Origin: Neisseria sp. Marseille-Q6792
Lineage (GTDB): Bacteria; Pseudomonadota; Gammaproteobacteria; Burkholderiales; Neisseriaceae
DNA length: 64,000 nucleotides
Assembly (NCBI RefSeq): GCF_943181435.1
Contig: NZ_OW969598.1
Coordinates: 1,240,001 to 1,304,000, forward strand
Direction: 5' to 3'
Shown here: in pieces, positions 8,793-17,078 of the stretch
Position numbering within the stretch: position 1 is the stretch's first letter
Layout of the letters: every line of letters starts with the position of its first letter
Notes under the pieces: model-generated
Database searches by the model: none
The model's input: only the letters and a program-made list of their open reading frames with translations
What the model was told of the DNA's origin: nothing
Program-made: the position numbers and the translations under genes

Positions 8793-9479
8793 ATGTACGC
8801 ATTTACTGCCGCACAGCAACAGAAGGCACTCTTCTGGCTGGTGCTTTTCCATATCCTCATCATCGCCGCCAGCAACTATCTGGTGCAGTTCCCCTTCCAA
8901 ATTTTCGGCATCCACACCACCTGGGGTGCGTTTTCCTTCCCCTTCATCTTCCTCGCCACCGACCTGACCGTCCGCATTTTCGGTTCGCACTTGGCACGGC
9001 GGATTATCTTTTGGGTGATGTTCCCCGCCCTTTTGCTTTCCTACGTCTTTTCCGTTTTGTTCCACAACGGCAGTTGGACAGGCTTGGGCGCGCTGTCCGA
9101 GTTCAATACCTTTGTCGGACGCATCGCCTTAGCCAGCTTTGCCGCCTACGCGCTCGGACAAATCCTTGATATTTTTGTGTTCAACAAATTACGCCGTCTG
9201 AAAGCGTGGTGGATTGCCCCGACCGCATCAACCGTCATCGGCAATGCACTGGACACGTTAGTGTTTTTTGCCGTTGCCTTTTACGCCAGCAGCGATGAAT
9301 TTATGGCGGCAAACTGGCAGGGCATCGCTTTTGTCGATTACCTGTTCAAACTCACCATCTGTACCCTATTCTTCCTGCCTGCCTACGGTATCCTGCTCAA
9401 CATCCTGACTGCAAAACTGACCACCCTGCAGACAGAAGAAATACCAAACCGCCCACCCACGCCCCTGCAAAATTCCTGA
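8793..9479 (+). CDS. yhhQ: Queuosine precursor transporter (YhhQ/DUF165 family)
   Basis: This 228-residue membrane protein has about six hydrophobic segments. It carries the DUF165/YhhQ pattern: ASNYLVQFPFQIFG, then FPFIFLATDLTVRIFG, then STVIGNALDTLVFFAVAFY. YhhQ imports preQ0/preQ1. The C-terminal 25 residues are polar and extend beyond the last membrane helix. The Shine-Dalgarno is weak (CCGAAAG). Its position after queF and the preQ1 riboswitch fits the function. Confidence 0.9.
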   Translation: MYAFTAAQQQKALFWLVLFHILIIAASNYLVQFPFQIFGIHTTWGAFSFPFIFLATDLTVRIFGSHLARRIIFWVMFPALLLSYVFSVLFHNGSWTGLGALSEFNTFVGRIALASFAAYALGQILDIFVFNKLRRLKAWWIAPTASTVIGNALDTLVFFAVAFYASSDEFMAANWQGIAFVDYLFKLTICTLFFLPAYGILLNILTAKLTTLQTEEIPNRPPTPLQNS

Positions 9480-9993
9480 TTCCAAGTTCTAAGAAATCGG
9501 AAGGCCGTCTGAAATCGACAACAGGAAAAACTTATATTTTAGAACATTGCAAAATCCGTATGACATGTCGCCTTTGAACAGATTAGGCTTTCGATATATT
9601 GTCGACAAACAATTGTTTCAAAAACATCATTCAGTAAAGAAGACTGCTGCCGGTGATACAGTTGGATATTTGCCGATTAAAAGCGTTTTACGTTATACGA
9701 AAAGTCAAACCGCCATAACTTCCCGCCGTTTGTATTGACATATCAATGAGATTGCAGTGTGTTCAAAACGCATTCAGCATACTTTATCTGCAACCCAAAC
9801 CCTTTTGTACATGGGATACCCAATCCAAATTCTTATTGGTAAAGTAGGAAAATTTGTTCTCGGCCAACTAATATCTAAATGGCTTAAAGAAATCTACAAA
9901 AACTTCGCCACTCGTGCTTGTACTAACACAGCAATTTCTCGTTGGCGTTCCCCTGTTACAATTGCACTAATGCAAGTGTAACAATCTCCACAC

Positions 9994-10025
9994 CCCGCAT
10001 CATTTGCATGATGCGGGATATTTTT
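9994..10025 (+). terminator. Strong stem-loop terminator in island remnant
   Basis: CCCGCATCAT (9994-10003) pairs perfectly with ATGATGCGGG (10008-10017) around loop TTGC, followed by ATATTTTT. It separates the upstream short open frame (stop near 9981) from the small membrane protein gene at 10037. Confidence 0.8.
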
Positions 10026-10036
10026 AAGGAAATCTT

Positions 10037-10201
10037 ATGGAGTTTTTTTTAGCGGTTTGGCATTCAATATTTGATTTCATAACTGGTCTATTTATATTTA
10101 AACCATGGGAAGAAGATACAGCAGAAAATAAAATAAAAAGTTTAGCTTTACTTTTCTTTCTGACAATTTGTGGCTTTATTTTTTATATTTTAGTCTTTTA
10201 A
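10037..10201 (+). CDS. Small membrane protein (54 aa), unknown
   Basis: The frame ATG 10037 to TAA 10199-10201 encodes MEFFLAVWHSIFDFITG and so on. There are two hydrophobic segments separated by a charged patch PWEEDTAENKIKS. A good Shine-Dalgarno AAGGAAA lies about seven bases upstream, directly after a terminator, so it is set up like an independent small gene. The base composition is far more AT-rich than the neighbours. I do not recognise the family; a phage-type small membrane protein is one possibility. Confidence 0.5.
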   Translation: MEFFLAVWHSIFDFITGLFIFKPWEEDTAENKIKSLALLFFLTICGFIFYILVF

Positions 10202-10349
10202 AGCCATGTTCTCTAACGCGCTCAAAAGTACGTTCTCTATCTCGGTCATGCCCAGTTCTCCCTATCAGATACAAGCCCTTGCCGTCATTCAGCTTAAACG
10301 GTTTTTCGGCGGGTTTGGCGTTTTTGATTTGACGATCGTTCAGCGGCAT
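10176..10349 (-). pseudogene. 5' remnant of a P4-type (DUF4102) integrase
   Basis: From ATG 10349 on the minus strand the peptide MPLNDRQIKNAKPAEKPFKL plus NDGKGLYL matches the start of P4-family tyrosine integrases (the arm-binding domain). Homology ends at codon 28, near 10266. The remaining frame to the stop at 10176 is unrelated sequence that overlaps another truncated start (MTEIENVLLSALENMALKD, with GGGAG upstream). All catalytic residues are missing, so this is a relic. The neighbouring tRNA-Leu(GAG) is the kind of site such integrases use. Confidence 0.8.
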
Positions 10350-10353
10350 AGCT

Positions 10354-10401
10354 GGGGTATGTTTTCGGGGGTATTTTTAGATCCCCCCGAAAACATACCC
10401 C
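10354..10401. repeat. 18-bp-arm perfect hairpin upstream of integrase remnant
   Basis: GGGGTATGTTTTCGGGGG (10354-10371) is repeated as its perfect inverse at 10384-10401 around a 12-base spacer. It lies five bases upstream of the relic integrase ATG. Similar G/C hairpins precede many P4-type integrase genes, where they probably act in regulation or excision. Confidence 0.75.
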
Positions 10402-10533
10402 CTAATTTTGGTTGCCTCAATTAATATGAATTAGACGGAGTTGGACAGTCAGAAAGAGGATGATAGGATAGTAACCAGTCTGAAAGCCTTGTATTTATTA
10501 GGCTTGGTTAACGGTATTAGACGGGATTAAACG

Positions 10534-10566
10534 AAAAAAACGCCTAGAATTTCTAAGCGTTTTTGT
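10534..10566 (-). terminator. Terminator after tRNA-Leu
   Basis: The imperfect 9-bp stem ACGCCTAGA / TCTAAGCGT has A7 on the left and T5 on the right. On the minus strand it lies just past the tRNA-Leu 3' end and would end the tpiA-secG-tRNA transcript. Confidence 0.75.
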
Positions 10567-10570
10567 GTGT

Positions 10571-10656
10571 TGGTGCCGACAGCGAGATTTGAACTCGCAC
10601 AGCCTACGGCCACTACCCCCTCAAGATAGCGTGTCTACCAATTTCACCATGTCGGC
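10571..10656 (-). tRNA. tRNA-Leu (anticodon GAG)
   Basis: This 86-nt class II tRNA on the minus strand has acceptor stem GCCGACA with TGTCGGC, discriminator A and encoded CCA. The anticodon stem CTATC/GGTAG surrounds loop TTGAGGG with anticodon GAG. A variable arm is present. The T arm is GCGAG-TTCAAAT-CTCGC. It lies 18 bp downstream of secG on the same strand and marks the edge of the integrase-bearing remnant. Confidence 0.95.
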
Positions 10657-10673
10657 ATTTGAATTACTTTTAT

Positions 10674-11033
10674 TTACTGCTGCCGAGGAACAGGTGCAGC
10701 AGGTTCGGTATTGTTTTTAACAGGAACTGCCGGTTTGGGAGCCTGTTGCGTTTGTTGTACGTTGCTGAAGTCCAAACCATGTTTTGTCGTGTGGGTGTGA
10801 ATATACACCATAGCCATGCAGGTTGCAAAGAAAAAAGTTGCTGCGATAGCTGTTGAACGACTGAGGAAGTTGGCATTGCCAGCAGAGCCGAATACGCCTT
10901 GCGCGCTGCCGCTGCCTGACCCGAAGGTGGCACCCGCATCCGCCCCTTTACCGTGCTGCAGCAATACTAACACGATGACGGCCAAGGCGGAAATAATATT
11001 AATAATCCAGATAAGGGTTTTAAAAGCTTCCAT
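10674..11033 (-). CDS. secG: Protein translocase subunit SecG
   Basis: This 119-residue membrane protein has two membrane helices (about residues 4-24 and 62-82). They flank the conserved cytoplasmic loop QHGKGADAGATFGSGSGSAQ. SecG associates with SecYE and assists preprotein translocation. The proline/alanine/glutamine-rich C-terminal tail is typical of beta-proteobacterial SecG. It follows tpiA by six bases, the tpiA-secG-tRNA-Leu order common in proteobacteria. Confidence 0.95.
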   Translation of the reverse strand: MEAFKTLIWIINIISALAVIVLVLLQHGKGADAGATFGSGSGSAQGVFGSAGNANFLSRSTAIAATFFFATCMAMVYIHTHTTKHGLDFSNVQQTQQAPKPAVPVKNNTEPAAPVPRQQ

Positions 11034-11039
11034 ATTTTT

Positions 11040-11813
11040 CTACGAGGCTTGTGCTGCGTTGATAATGGCGGCAAATGAATCATATGATAATGACGCGCCG
11101 CCAACCAATGCGCCGTCTACATGAGATACTGCAAAGATGTCGGCTGCGTTATCCGCTTTCACACTTCCGCCGTAAAGAGCGCGGATTTTAACATCGCTTC
11201 CGCACAAAGACAAGATTTCTTTGTAGATGAATGCATGCATGTCGGCAATTTGTTCTACGGTGGCGACTTTGCCGGTACCGATTGCCCATACCGGTTCGTA
11301 GGCAACGGCGATGTTTTTGGTGTTCAAACCTTGCAGGATGGAAAGCTGGTGGGCGATGACTTCGTGTTCTTTACCGGCTTCGCGTTCTTCCAAGCTTTCG
11401 CCGACGCATAAAAGGGGAATAAGTCCGGCGTTAAGGACGTTTTCCATTTTGCGGCGTTGGATTTCGTTTTTCTCGCCAAAATAAAGGCTGCGTTCGGAGT
11501 GTCCGATAAGGACGATGTCGGTGCCGATATCGGCGAGCATTTCTGCGGACACTTCGCCGGTATATGCGCCATTGCCGGGGAAGCGGCTGACATCTTGGGC
11601 GCAAGTAAGGATACGGTTATTGAGGACAATCTGCATGGCGTTGTGCAGTTGCAGCAGGTAAACGGTCGGTGCTGCGAGCCCGATCAGGACGCGTTCGGCG
11701 GTGGGCATGATGCGGAAGCGGTGCATGAGTGCATTGTTGTTTTGGAGTCGGCCGTTCATTTTCCAGTTGCCGATGACCCATTTCTGATCCCACATTCCGA
11801 TTTCGTGATACAT
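11040..11813 (-). CDS. tpiA: Triosephosphate isomerase
   Basis: This 257-residue TIM barrel interconverts dihydroxyacetone phosphate and glyceraldehyde 3-phosphate. It has the active-site lysine in GNWKMNG (near residue 17), the histidine in IGHSERS (about 101) and the catalytic glutamate in [12 protein letters not shown] (about 171). GGGAG lies seven to eight bases before the ATG at 11813. A second in-frame ATG six codons later would give the usual 251 residues, so the start is not certain. FbaA at 25.6 kb works in the same pathway. Confidence 0.95.
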   Translation of the reverse strand: MYHEIGMWDQKWVIGNWKMNGRLQNNNALMHRFRIMPTAERVLIGLAAPTVYLLQLHNAMQIVLNNRILTCAQDVSRFPGNGAYTGEVSAEMLADIGTDIVLIGHSERSLYFGEKNEIQRRKMENVLNAGLIPLLCVGESLEEREAGKEHEVIAHQLSILQGLNTKNIAVAYEPVWAIGTGKVATVEQIADMHAFIYKEILSLCGSDVKIRALYGGSVKADNAADIFAVSHVDGALVGGASLSYDSFAAIINAAQAS

Positions 11814-12019
11814 CTTGTCTGCTCCCTGCTGTTTGACCGTGTGTATGCGAAGTTGACGTGCAGTTTAGTGGATATGCGGTGGCTTAGCAATAACGGGAGC
11901 AGATATGAATGATTTATTTCGTTTCCGGTTTGTGTAATGCCGTCTGAAGATTGGCGATGTGCTTATTGAGGTTTTATAATGTATGTCATGAGTAAAACAG
12001 GTACTTGACGGAGCATAAA

Positions 12020-12676
12020 ATGGATTTTGATAAAGCGCGCTTCAACATGGTCGAGCAGCAGGTTAGGCCTTGGGATGTATTGGATTTTGATGTGTTGGAC
12101 GCATTGGAGGAGATTCCGCGCGAACTTTTCGTCAATGAGGCCTTGCAGGGTTTGGCGTATGCGGATATGGAACTGCCGCTTGCCAACGGGCATAAGATGC
12201 TGGAGCCGAAAGTCGTGGCGCGGCTGGCGCAGGGCTTGAAGCTGACGAAAAACGATACGGTTTTGGAAATCGGTACGGGCTCGGGCTATGCGACCGCGCT
12301 TTTGGCAAAATTGGCGGGCAAAGTGGTTTCGGACGACATCGATGCCGAACAGCAAAACCGCGCCAAAGCGGTGTTGGACGGCTTGGGTTTGGACAATATC
12401 GATTATGTGCAAAACAACGGGTTGACCGAACCTTCCGCAGGAGCACCGTTTGATGCGGTTTATGTCGGCGGTGCAGTCAATATGGTGCCTGATGTGTTGA
12501 AACAACAGTTGAAAGATGGCGGACGCATGGTGGTTATCGTAGGACGCAAGCCTGTTCAGCGCGCGCTTTTGATTACGCGTCAAGGCGATACGTTTGAAGA
12601 GAAGGCACTGTTCGATACTTTGGTGGCCAATTTGACCGATAAGGATGCCGATCCGTTTGGCGGTTTCGATTTTTAA
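12020..12676 (+). CDS. Protein-L-isoaspartate O-methyltransferase family protein
   Basis: This 218-residue SAM-dependent methyltransferase is of the PCMT family. It has the motif I glycine loop VLEIGTGSGYATALLAKLAG (about residues 79-98) and motif II-type FDAVYVGGAVNMVPDVL. Members repair isoaspartyl residues, but many beta-proteobacterial versions have unproven activity. The ATG at 12020 has GGAG nine bases upstream. It is followed by an inverted-DUS terminator. Confidence 0.85.
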   Translation: MDFDKARFNMVEQQVRPWDVLDFDVLDALEEIPRELFVNEALQGLAYADMELPLANGHKMLEPKVVARLAQGLKLTKNDTVLEIGTGSGYATALLAKLAGKVVSDDIDAEQQNRAKAVLDGLGLDNIDYVQNNGLTEPSAGAPFDAVYVGGAVNMVPDVLKQQLKDGGRMVVIVGRKPVQRALLITRQGDTFEEKALFDTLVANLTDKDADPFGGFDF

Positions 12677-12690
12677 GATGTTGACAGGTC

Positions 12691-12730
12691 ATGCCGTCTG
12701 AAAGCGGGTTTGGGGCTTCAGACGGCATTT
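12691..12730 (+). terminator. Inverted-DUS terminator with long T run
   Basis: ATGCCGTCTGAA at 12691 pairs with its inverted copy ending near 12727, followed by TTTTGC. The next 20 bases contain T8 then G7 and lead into the start of the rhodanese gene. Confidence 0.75.
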
Positions 12731-12756
12731 TGCTTGGTTTTTTTTGGGGGGGTGCG

Positions 12757-13083
12757 ATGGATATTGTGCAACTTGGGCCGGCGGAATTGAAGGCGTGGAT
12801 GGACGAAGGACGGATGTTTTGTTTGTTGGACGTGCGTACGGATGAAGAAGCGGCGATTTGTTCGCTGCCCGATGCGGTACATATCCCGATGAATCTGATT
12901 CCGCTGCGGCAGAACGAGCTGCCGGACGACGGCGTGCCGCTTGTGGTGTATTGCCATCACGGTATCCGCAGCCTGCATACAGCGATGTATTTGGCCGATG
13001 CTGGGTTTGAAAACCTGTACAACCTTCAGGGCGGCATCGATGCATGGGCAATGCAGGTGGACAGCAAAATGATGCGGTATTGA
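12757..13083 (+). CDS. Rhodanese-domain protein
   Basis: This 108-residue single rhodanese domain has the active-site loop VVYCHHGIRSLHTA, with the catalytic cysteine near residue 66, and the LDVRTDEE and YNLQGGIDAW motifs. It may transfer sulfane sulfur to acceptors such as cyanide or protein thiols. The Shine-Dalgarno is not a normal AGGAG: the ATG follows T8-G7-TGCG, so the G7 run seems to serve as the ribosome site. Its closeness to the phosphorothioation island is interesting but is not evidence of a shared role. Confidence 0.9.
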   Translation: MDIVQLGPAELKAWMDEGRMFCLLDVRTDEEAAICSLPDAVHIPMNLIPLRQNELPDDGVPLVVYCHHGIRSLHTAMYLADAGFENLYNLQGGIDAWAMQVDSKMMRY

Positions 13084-13106
13084 ATCCGTTTTATAAATAA
13101 AAGGCC

Positions 13107-13188
13107 GAGACCTTTGCAAAATTCCCCAAAATCCCCTAAATTCCCACCAAGACATTTAGGGGATTTTGGGGAATTTTGCAAAGGTCTC
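13107..13188. repeat. 82-bp perfect palindromic MITE-like element
   Basis: Two perfect 35-bp inverted arms (13107-13141 and 13154-13188) begin GAGACCTTTGCAAAATTC and flank the 12-base centre TCCCACCAAGAC. The ends resemble termini of IS5-type insertion sequences of Neisseria (IS1106-like; from memory). No coding capacity. A truncated copy in the same orientation lies at 18777-18837, so the two copies bracket the phosphorothioation island. Confidence 0.85.
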
Positions 13189-13191
13189 CAT

Positions 13192-13380
13192 CTACCATTC
13201 AATTAACAATTCGTCAGAAAATTTAATCTGCTCTGTTCTCAAACTACCTGAAGCATATAAAAGACACAGGCTGTACAGCAAAATAAATTTGTGCGGTGAC
13301 TGCTTTTGCGCATAAGTAAAATTGGTATGCAGCCATCGAAATTGTTCTGCATATTTCAACAAGACCGGTAAATCCGTCAT
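13192..13380 (-). CDS. Small hypothetical protein coupled to the HTH regulator
   Basis: This 62-residue protein begins MTDLPVLLKYAEQFRWLHTN and contains a hydrophobic stretch FILLYSLCLLYASG. Its ATG overlaps the TGA of the upstream HTH gene in an ATGA arrangement, implying translational coupling. The stop lies only four bases from the palindromic element, so the C-terminus may have been cut or replaced when that element inserted. I do not recognise the family; its pairing with an Xre-like regulator leaves a toxin-antitoxin-like or co-regulator role possible but unproven. Confidence 0.5.
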   Translation of the reverse strand: MTDLPVLLKYAEQFRWLHTNFTYAQKQSPHKFILLYSLCLLYASGSLRTEQIKFSDELLIEW

Positions 13381-13628
13381 ACCGAGCCCTCCTGCAAACC
13401 CCGAACTACCTCAGACGTATCCCAATCCAAAGCCCGACAGTATTCGATAAATTCAAATATATCCAGCCGCCTGTCCCCGGTTTCCACCTTTCCCACGAAC
13501 GAATGCACCACATTCATACGTTCCGCCAATGCGCGCTGCGACAACCCCAAATCCAATCTTCTGCGGATAAGGAGTTGTCGCAAATAGGTGTGTTCGGCAG
13601 AGTGTACCGACAAACGAATATTTCCCAT
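13377..13628 (-). CDS. Xre/Cro-type HTH transcriptional regulator
   Basis: This 83-residue helix-turn-helix protein contains LGLSQRALAERMNVVHSFVGKVETGDRRLD, a classic Xre fold (about residues 26-55). The ATG at 13628 (MGNIRL) is chosen over a TTG seven codons upstream, because the upstream codons overlap a probable operator. It is divergent from dndC with a 67-bp gap that holds an inverted repeat, so it is likely a repressor of itself and of the dnd genes. Confidence 0.8.
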   Translation of the reverse strand: MGNIRLSVHSAEHTYLRQLLIRRRLDLGLSQRALAERMNVVHSFVGKVETGDRRLDIFEFIEYCRALDWDTSEVVRGLQEGSV

Positions 13629-13637
13629 GCGCTCCGA

Positions 13638-13674
13638 TTTTAGGTACAATCACGCACGCACCTGTTTTAGGTGC
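13638..13674. promoter_or_regulatory. Probable operator between the HTH gene and dndC
   Basis: GCACCT-GTTTT-AGGTGC (13658-13674) is a perfect 6-bp inverted repeat. A related half-site TTTTAGGTACAA lies at 13638-13649. They sit between the HTH gene start and the dndC ATG at 13696, where a dimeric Xre regulator would bind to control both directions. Confidence 0.55.
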
Positions 13675-13695
13675 AAATAAGAAATATGTATAAAA

Positions 13696-14828
13696 ATGAC
13701 CGTAATACCCATACACCCTGCCAACCCGTTCGATGCTATACGCCAAAACATCGCTGAAGAATATTTGAGCGAAACACAGCACTACCCTTGGATTGTTACC
13801 TTTTCAGGCGGCAAGGACAGCACCCTTGTCGCCCATTTAGTATTTGACATGCTACTTTCGCTGCCGCCGATGCTGCGGACGCGGCAGGTGTTCTTCGTAT
13901 CCAACGACACGCTGGTGGAAAGCCCGTTGGTGGTGAAACACATGCGCCAATCTTTGGCAGAAATTCTGCGTGCCGCCGAAATTTTCAGGCTGCCCGTCAG
14001 CGGTGAAATCACCGTGCCGAAATTGCAGGACACGTTTTGGACGTTACTCATCGGCAAAGGCTACCCCACGCCCAACCGCTCAATGCGCTGGTGTACCGAC
14101 CGCCTGAAAATCCAACCAACCAGCGGCTACATTCTGCAAAAAGTAAACGAAAACGGCAAAGCCATCATCGTGCTGGGCGTGCGCAAAGACGAATCTGCCA
14201 CCCGCAAGGCAAGTATCGAAAGCCACCAAAACTTGGAAAACAGCAATCTGACCCCGCACAGTGATCTGAAAAACGCGTTGGTGTACCGACCGATTGCCGA
14301 TTTGAGTACCGACGACATGTGGCCAACGACCCGCCCTGGGGAGGCACACACAGCGATTTAATCAAGCTCTACCGCGAAGCTGCCGGCGGCGAATGCCCGA
14401 TTGTGCTGTCGCAGGAAGAAGCCCCCGGTTGCGGCACCAACTCTAGCCGTTTCGGCTGTTGGACGTGTACGGTGGTCAATAAAGATAGAAGCCTGCAAGG
14501 ATTTGTGGACGCGGGGAAAACTGAATTTGCACCGTTAATTGAATACCGCAACTGGTTAGTGGATATCCGTAACAAACCCGAATACCGCCAGGCCGAACGG
14601 CGCAACGGAAAACTCACGTTCAAAGGCGGCAAACACATCCCCGGCCCGTTCACCATAACGGCGCGGCAGGAAATGCTGGTAAAACTGCTGGAAGTGCAAG
14701 CTGCTTTCGGCGAAGAACTGATTTCGCAGGACGAAATCGACCTAATTAAACAGATTTGGACGGAAGATCTAATTAACACTTATTCAAGGAATAAAAATGA
14801 AGACGGAAACACGGGAACAGGTGGCTGA
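13696..14828 (+). pseudogene. dndC: DndC, DNA phosphorothioation PAPS-reductase-like protein (frameshifted)
   Basis: DndC is an Fe-S ATP pyrophosphatase-like enzyme that activates DNA for sulfur insertion. The first frame (13696-14361) has the PP-loop TFSGGKDSTLVAHLV (near residue 35) and RWCTDRLK. The second (from about 14319, stop 14828) carries NDPPWGGTHSDL and the cysteine cluster PGCGTNSSRFGCWTC. Homology switches frame at about 14322, right after STDDMW. The loss is 1 mod 3 bases; missing residues before NDPPWGG suggest about 10 bp lost between two TGG copies. With the indel the product would end early without its Fe-S region. Confidence 0.82.
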
Positions 14829-15015
14829 TTTGCTGTTGTGGAGTGATGAAAATGCCCGAAACCTGATGAAGAAAATTGCTGCTGAGCATGGTGTATCGCC
14901 CGATGCCCTAGCTGATTTGGCAGCATGGGAGCGCGAGCAACAGGAACGGATCCGCAAACGCGGCATGACTGAAGCATTCGATGAAGTTTTTGAAAACAAG
15001 AAATATTGGGGTTGA
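14797..15015 (+). CDS. Small Dnd-associated protein (72 aa)
   Basis: This 72-residue charged helical protein begins MKTETREQVADLLLWSDENA and contains WEREQQERIRKRGMTEAFDEVFE. It overlaps the end of dndC by 32 bp and ends two bases before the dndD ATG, so it is clearly part of the operon. AAGGAATAAA upstream gives a reasonable Shine-Dalgarno. Small proteins are found between dndC and dndD in several genomes, but no activity can be read from the sequence. Confidence 0.75.
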   Translation: MKTETREQVADLLLWSDENARNLMKKIAAEHGVSPDALADLAAWEREQQERIRKRGMTEAFDEVFENKKYWG

Positions 15016-15017
15016 AT

Positions 15018-17063
15018 ATGTGGATACATTCAATCAGACTGCTTAATTTCAAATCCTACAAAGAAGCGGCCTTTTCCTTTCCCGAACCGAAAAACGGGCA
15101 AAACATTGTTTTAATCGGCGCGATGAACGGGCACGGTAAAACCACTTTGTTGGAAGCAGTTTACCTTTGCTTATATGACACGGATGCGGTCAGTCATTTG
15201 CAGCGGGCAGGCTTGAATAGCAAAGATATCAATTATCCAAATTTTCTGCAGGCTGCGTTGCATCACAAAGCCGCGCCGCAATACGGCCGATACCGCATCG
15301 AGCTGGAAATTGAAATCCGCCAACGGCGGCAAGGTAAGATTTACGGCCTGAAAATCCGCCGGAAATGGCATTTCAATGAGAAAAGGCAGTTTGAACGCGA
15401 AAGCACCGAAACGCGGGCAGACGTGTTGGTTGACGACCGCTACCTGCCCGTCGATTTAGCCGAATTGGACAAATATCTCAACACTTACGCCCTGCCGTTC
15501 GATTATGCGCCGTTTTTCTTTTTTGACGGCGAAAAAATCGTGCAGGCTGCCGAACGCAGCGGCACGGGCATGTGGCTCAACACTGCCCTGAAAGGCCTGC
15601 TGGGAGTAACCCTGCTGACACGGCTTGCGGCTAGTCTTGGCGATTACCGCAAACGCTGCATTTCCGAAAATGCAGGTCAAAAAATGCAGGAAGATTTGGA
15701 AAGAGCCGAAAACGCGTTGGCATCTGCTCAAGCCCAATACGATGTGTTTCGTGAGGAGTGGGAAAAAATGCAACAGGAATGGGCTCATTGGGATTCGGAA
15801 AGAAGCAGGCTGCAACAGCAGCTAGGTGGTGGTAGCGACATTCGGACTTCGCAGGATTTGCTGATGCAGCGTGAACGGCTGGAAAAGGAAATGGACGACT
15901 TCAATGCGAAGATCAAAGCGGCGGTTAAAGCCATGCCTTTGGCCTTCCTGCCGTCAGACGGCTTAAACGTGCTAAAAGGCAAACTCGAACGTGAAGCAAA
16001 CCGCCTGCACCACGAAGCCGGCAGGGAACAGATTGCGGGACGGGTAAACGATTTTTGGAGTGCGTTTGTCGGCAGCGGCAAAGTCAAAGAAGTATTGGGG
16101 CGTTCGGCTTGCGCCATTTTGGAAGACCCGCTGATGAAGGAAGCTGTGGCCGAATGCTGGAACGAATTGTTCTACCCGCTGCCTGAAAATTGCGCCGAAA
16201 CTATCGAACACAACTATCTCTCGAAAAACGCCCATGCTGAAATCCAAAACGAAATCAGCCGCCTACAGGGTATGCCGCAAGGCAGGATAGGCAGCCTGCT
16301 GGCCGATATCGAACAGCGGCGGAGCGAACAAAAACAAGTCTTGGAAGAATTGGAGCTGCTAAAAGGCAGTAACAAAGACGAACTGGTGGAACAGCTCAAA
16401 CAGGCGAACAAGCAGGCCGATATACTGAAAGAACGTTCGGGCAGCCTGAAAAGCAACGTGTTGCAAAAAGAGAAAGAATGCCAGCGCAGGAAGGATGAAG
16501 TCAGCAAACTGCAAGACAAAATCAGCGACAGCAACCCGCTGATGGTGAAGTCACGCCGTGCGGGGCAGGTGGAAAAAGTCATTGCCGCATTGACCGATGC
16601 GCTGACGCGGCAGAAGGCGGACGAAATCGGTGAAACCGCTACCCGCATCAACCGCGCCATTTCGCATGATAATCGCATCCACAAAATCAGCATCGAAGCA
16701 GACGGCAGGATGGGTTTGTACGGCAGCAGCGGCAGGGAAGCGCAGGTCGATTTGTCGGCCGGACAAATGCAGATCCTAATTATGTCGCTGGTGTCGGCAT
16801 TGGCGGAAGTTACCCGCTATCCCGCCCCCTTCGTTATCGATACCCCGCTGGCACGTTTGGACGAAGGTCACCGCGAAGGTTTATTCAGACATTGGAGTGG
16901 GCTGGAACAGCAAGTGATTTTGCTGTCGCAGGACACCGAAATCACTCCCGAAGTGTACCGCCGTCTCGACCCGCATATCGGCCGCACATATCTGGTGGAA
17001 GCCGAATCGCTGGACAGCGCAGGCGCATGTTCGCGCGTAACCGCTGATGTTTATTTCGAATAA
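15018..17063 (+). CDS. dndD: DndD, SMC-like ATPase of the phosphorothioation system
   Basis: This 681-residue protein has SMC/RecN/Rad50-type architecture. An N-terminal Walker A lies in GAMNGHGKTTLLEA (about residues 35-48), and FFFFDGEKI (near 165) is characteristic of DndD. Long coiled coils follow (about 215-300 and 410-520), then the ABC signature DLSAGQMQILIM (about 578) and Walker B FVIDTPLARLDEGHR (about 606). It belongs to the DNA sulfur-incorporation complex with DndC and DndE. GGGG upstream supports ATG 15018, four codons inside the longer frame. It is the only large dnd gene here that is intact. Confidence 0.92.
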   Translation: MWIHSIRLLNFKSYKEAAFSFPEPKNGQNIVLIGAMNGHGKTTLLEAVYLCLYDTDAVSHLQRAGLNSKDINYPNFLQAALHHKAAPQYGRYRIELEIEIRQRRQGKIYGLKIRRKWHFNEKRQFERESTETRADVLVDDRYLPVDLAELDKYLNTYALPFDYAPFFFFDGEKIVQAAERSGTGMWLNTALKGLLGVTLLTRLAASLGDYRKRCISENAGQKMQEDLERAENALASAQAQYDVFREEWEKMQQEWAHWDSERSRLQQQLGGGSDIRTSQDLLMQRERLEKEMDDFNAKIKAAVKAMPLAFLPSDGLNVLKGKLEREANRLHHEAGREQIAGRVNDFWSAFVGSGKVKEVLGRSACAILEDPLMKEAVAECWNELFYPLPENCAETIEHNYLSKNAHAEIQNEISRLQGMPQGRIGSLLADIEQRRSEQKQVLEELELLKGSNKDELVEQLKQANKQADILKERSGSLKSNVLQKEKECQRRKDEVSKLQDKISDSNPLMVKSRRAGQVEKVIAALTDALTRQKADEIGETATRINRAISHDNRIHKISIEADGRMGLYGSSGREAQVDLSAGQMQILIMSLVSALAEVTRYPAPFVIDTPLARLDEGHREGLFRHWSGLEQQVILLSQDTEITPEVYRRLDPHIGRTYLVEAESLDSAGACSRVTADVYFE

Positions 17064-17078
17064 TGAAAGGAACAACAC

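Larger units (their letters stand above)
9480..10533. mobile_element. AT-rich remnant of an integrated element beside tRNA-Leu
   Basis: About 1 kb between yhhQ and the tRNA-Leu terminator is AT-rich and lacks a normal gene. It holds an AG-type uptake sequence AGGCCGTCTGAA (9502-9513), a small membrane protein gene, a terminator, the first 28 codons of a P4-type integrase on the minus strand, and a large G/C hairpin. Short open frames at 9547-9738 and 9757-9981 have no recognisable homology or good Shine-Dalgarno. Integrase plus tRNA 3' end indicates decayed island or prophage DNA. Confidence 0.65.

Noticed and set aside
9547..9738. 63-codon frame in the island remnant
   Set aside because: No ribosome site, no recognisable motif, in AT-rich decayed DNA; not enough to call a gene.
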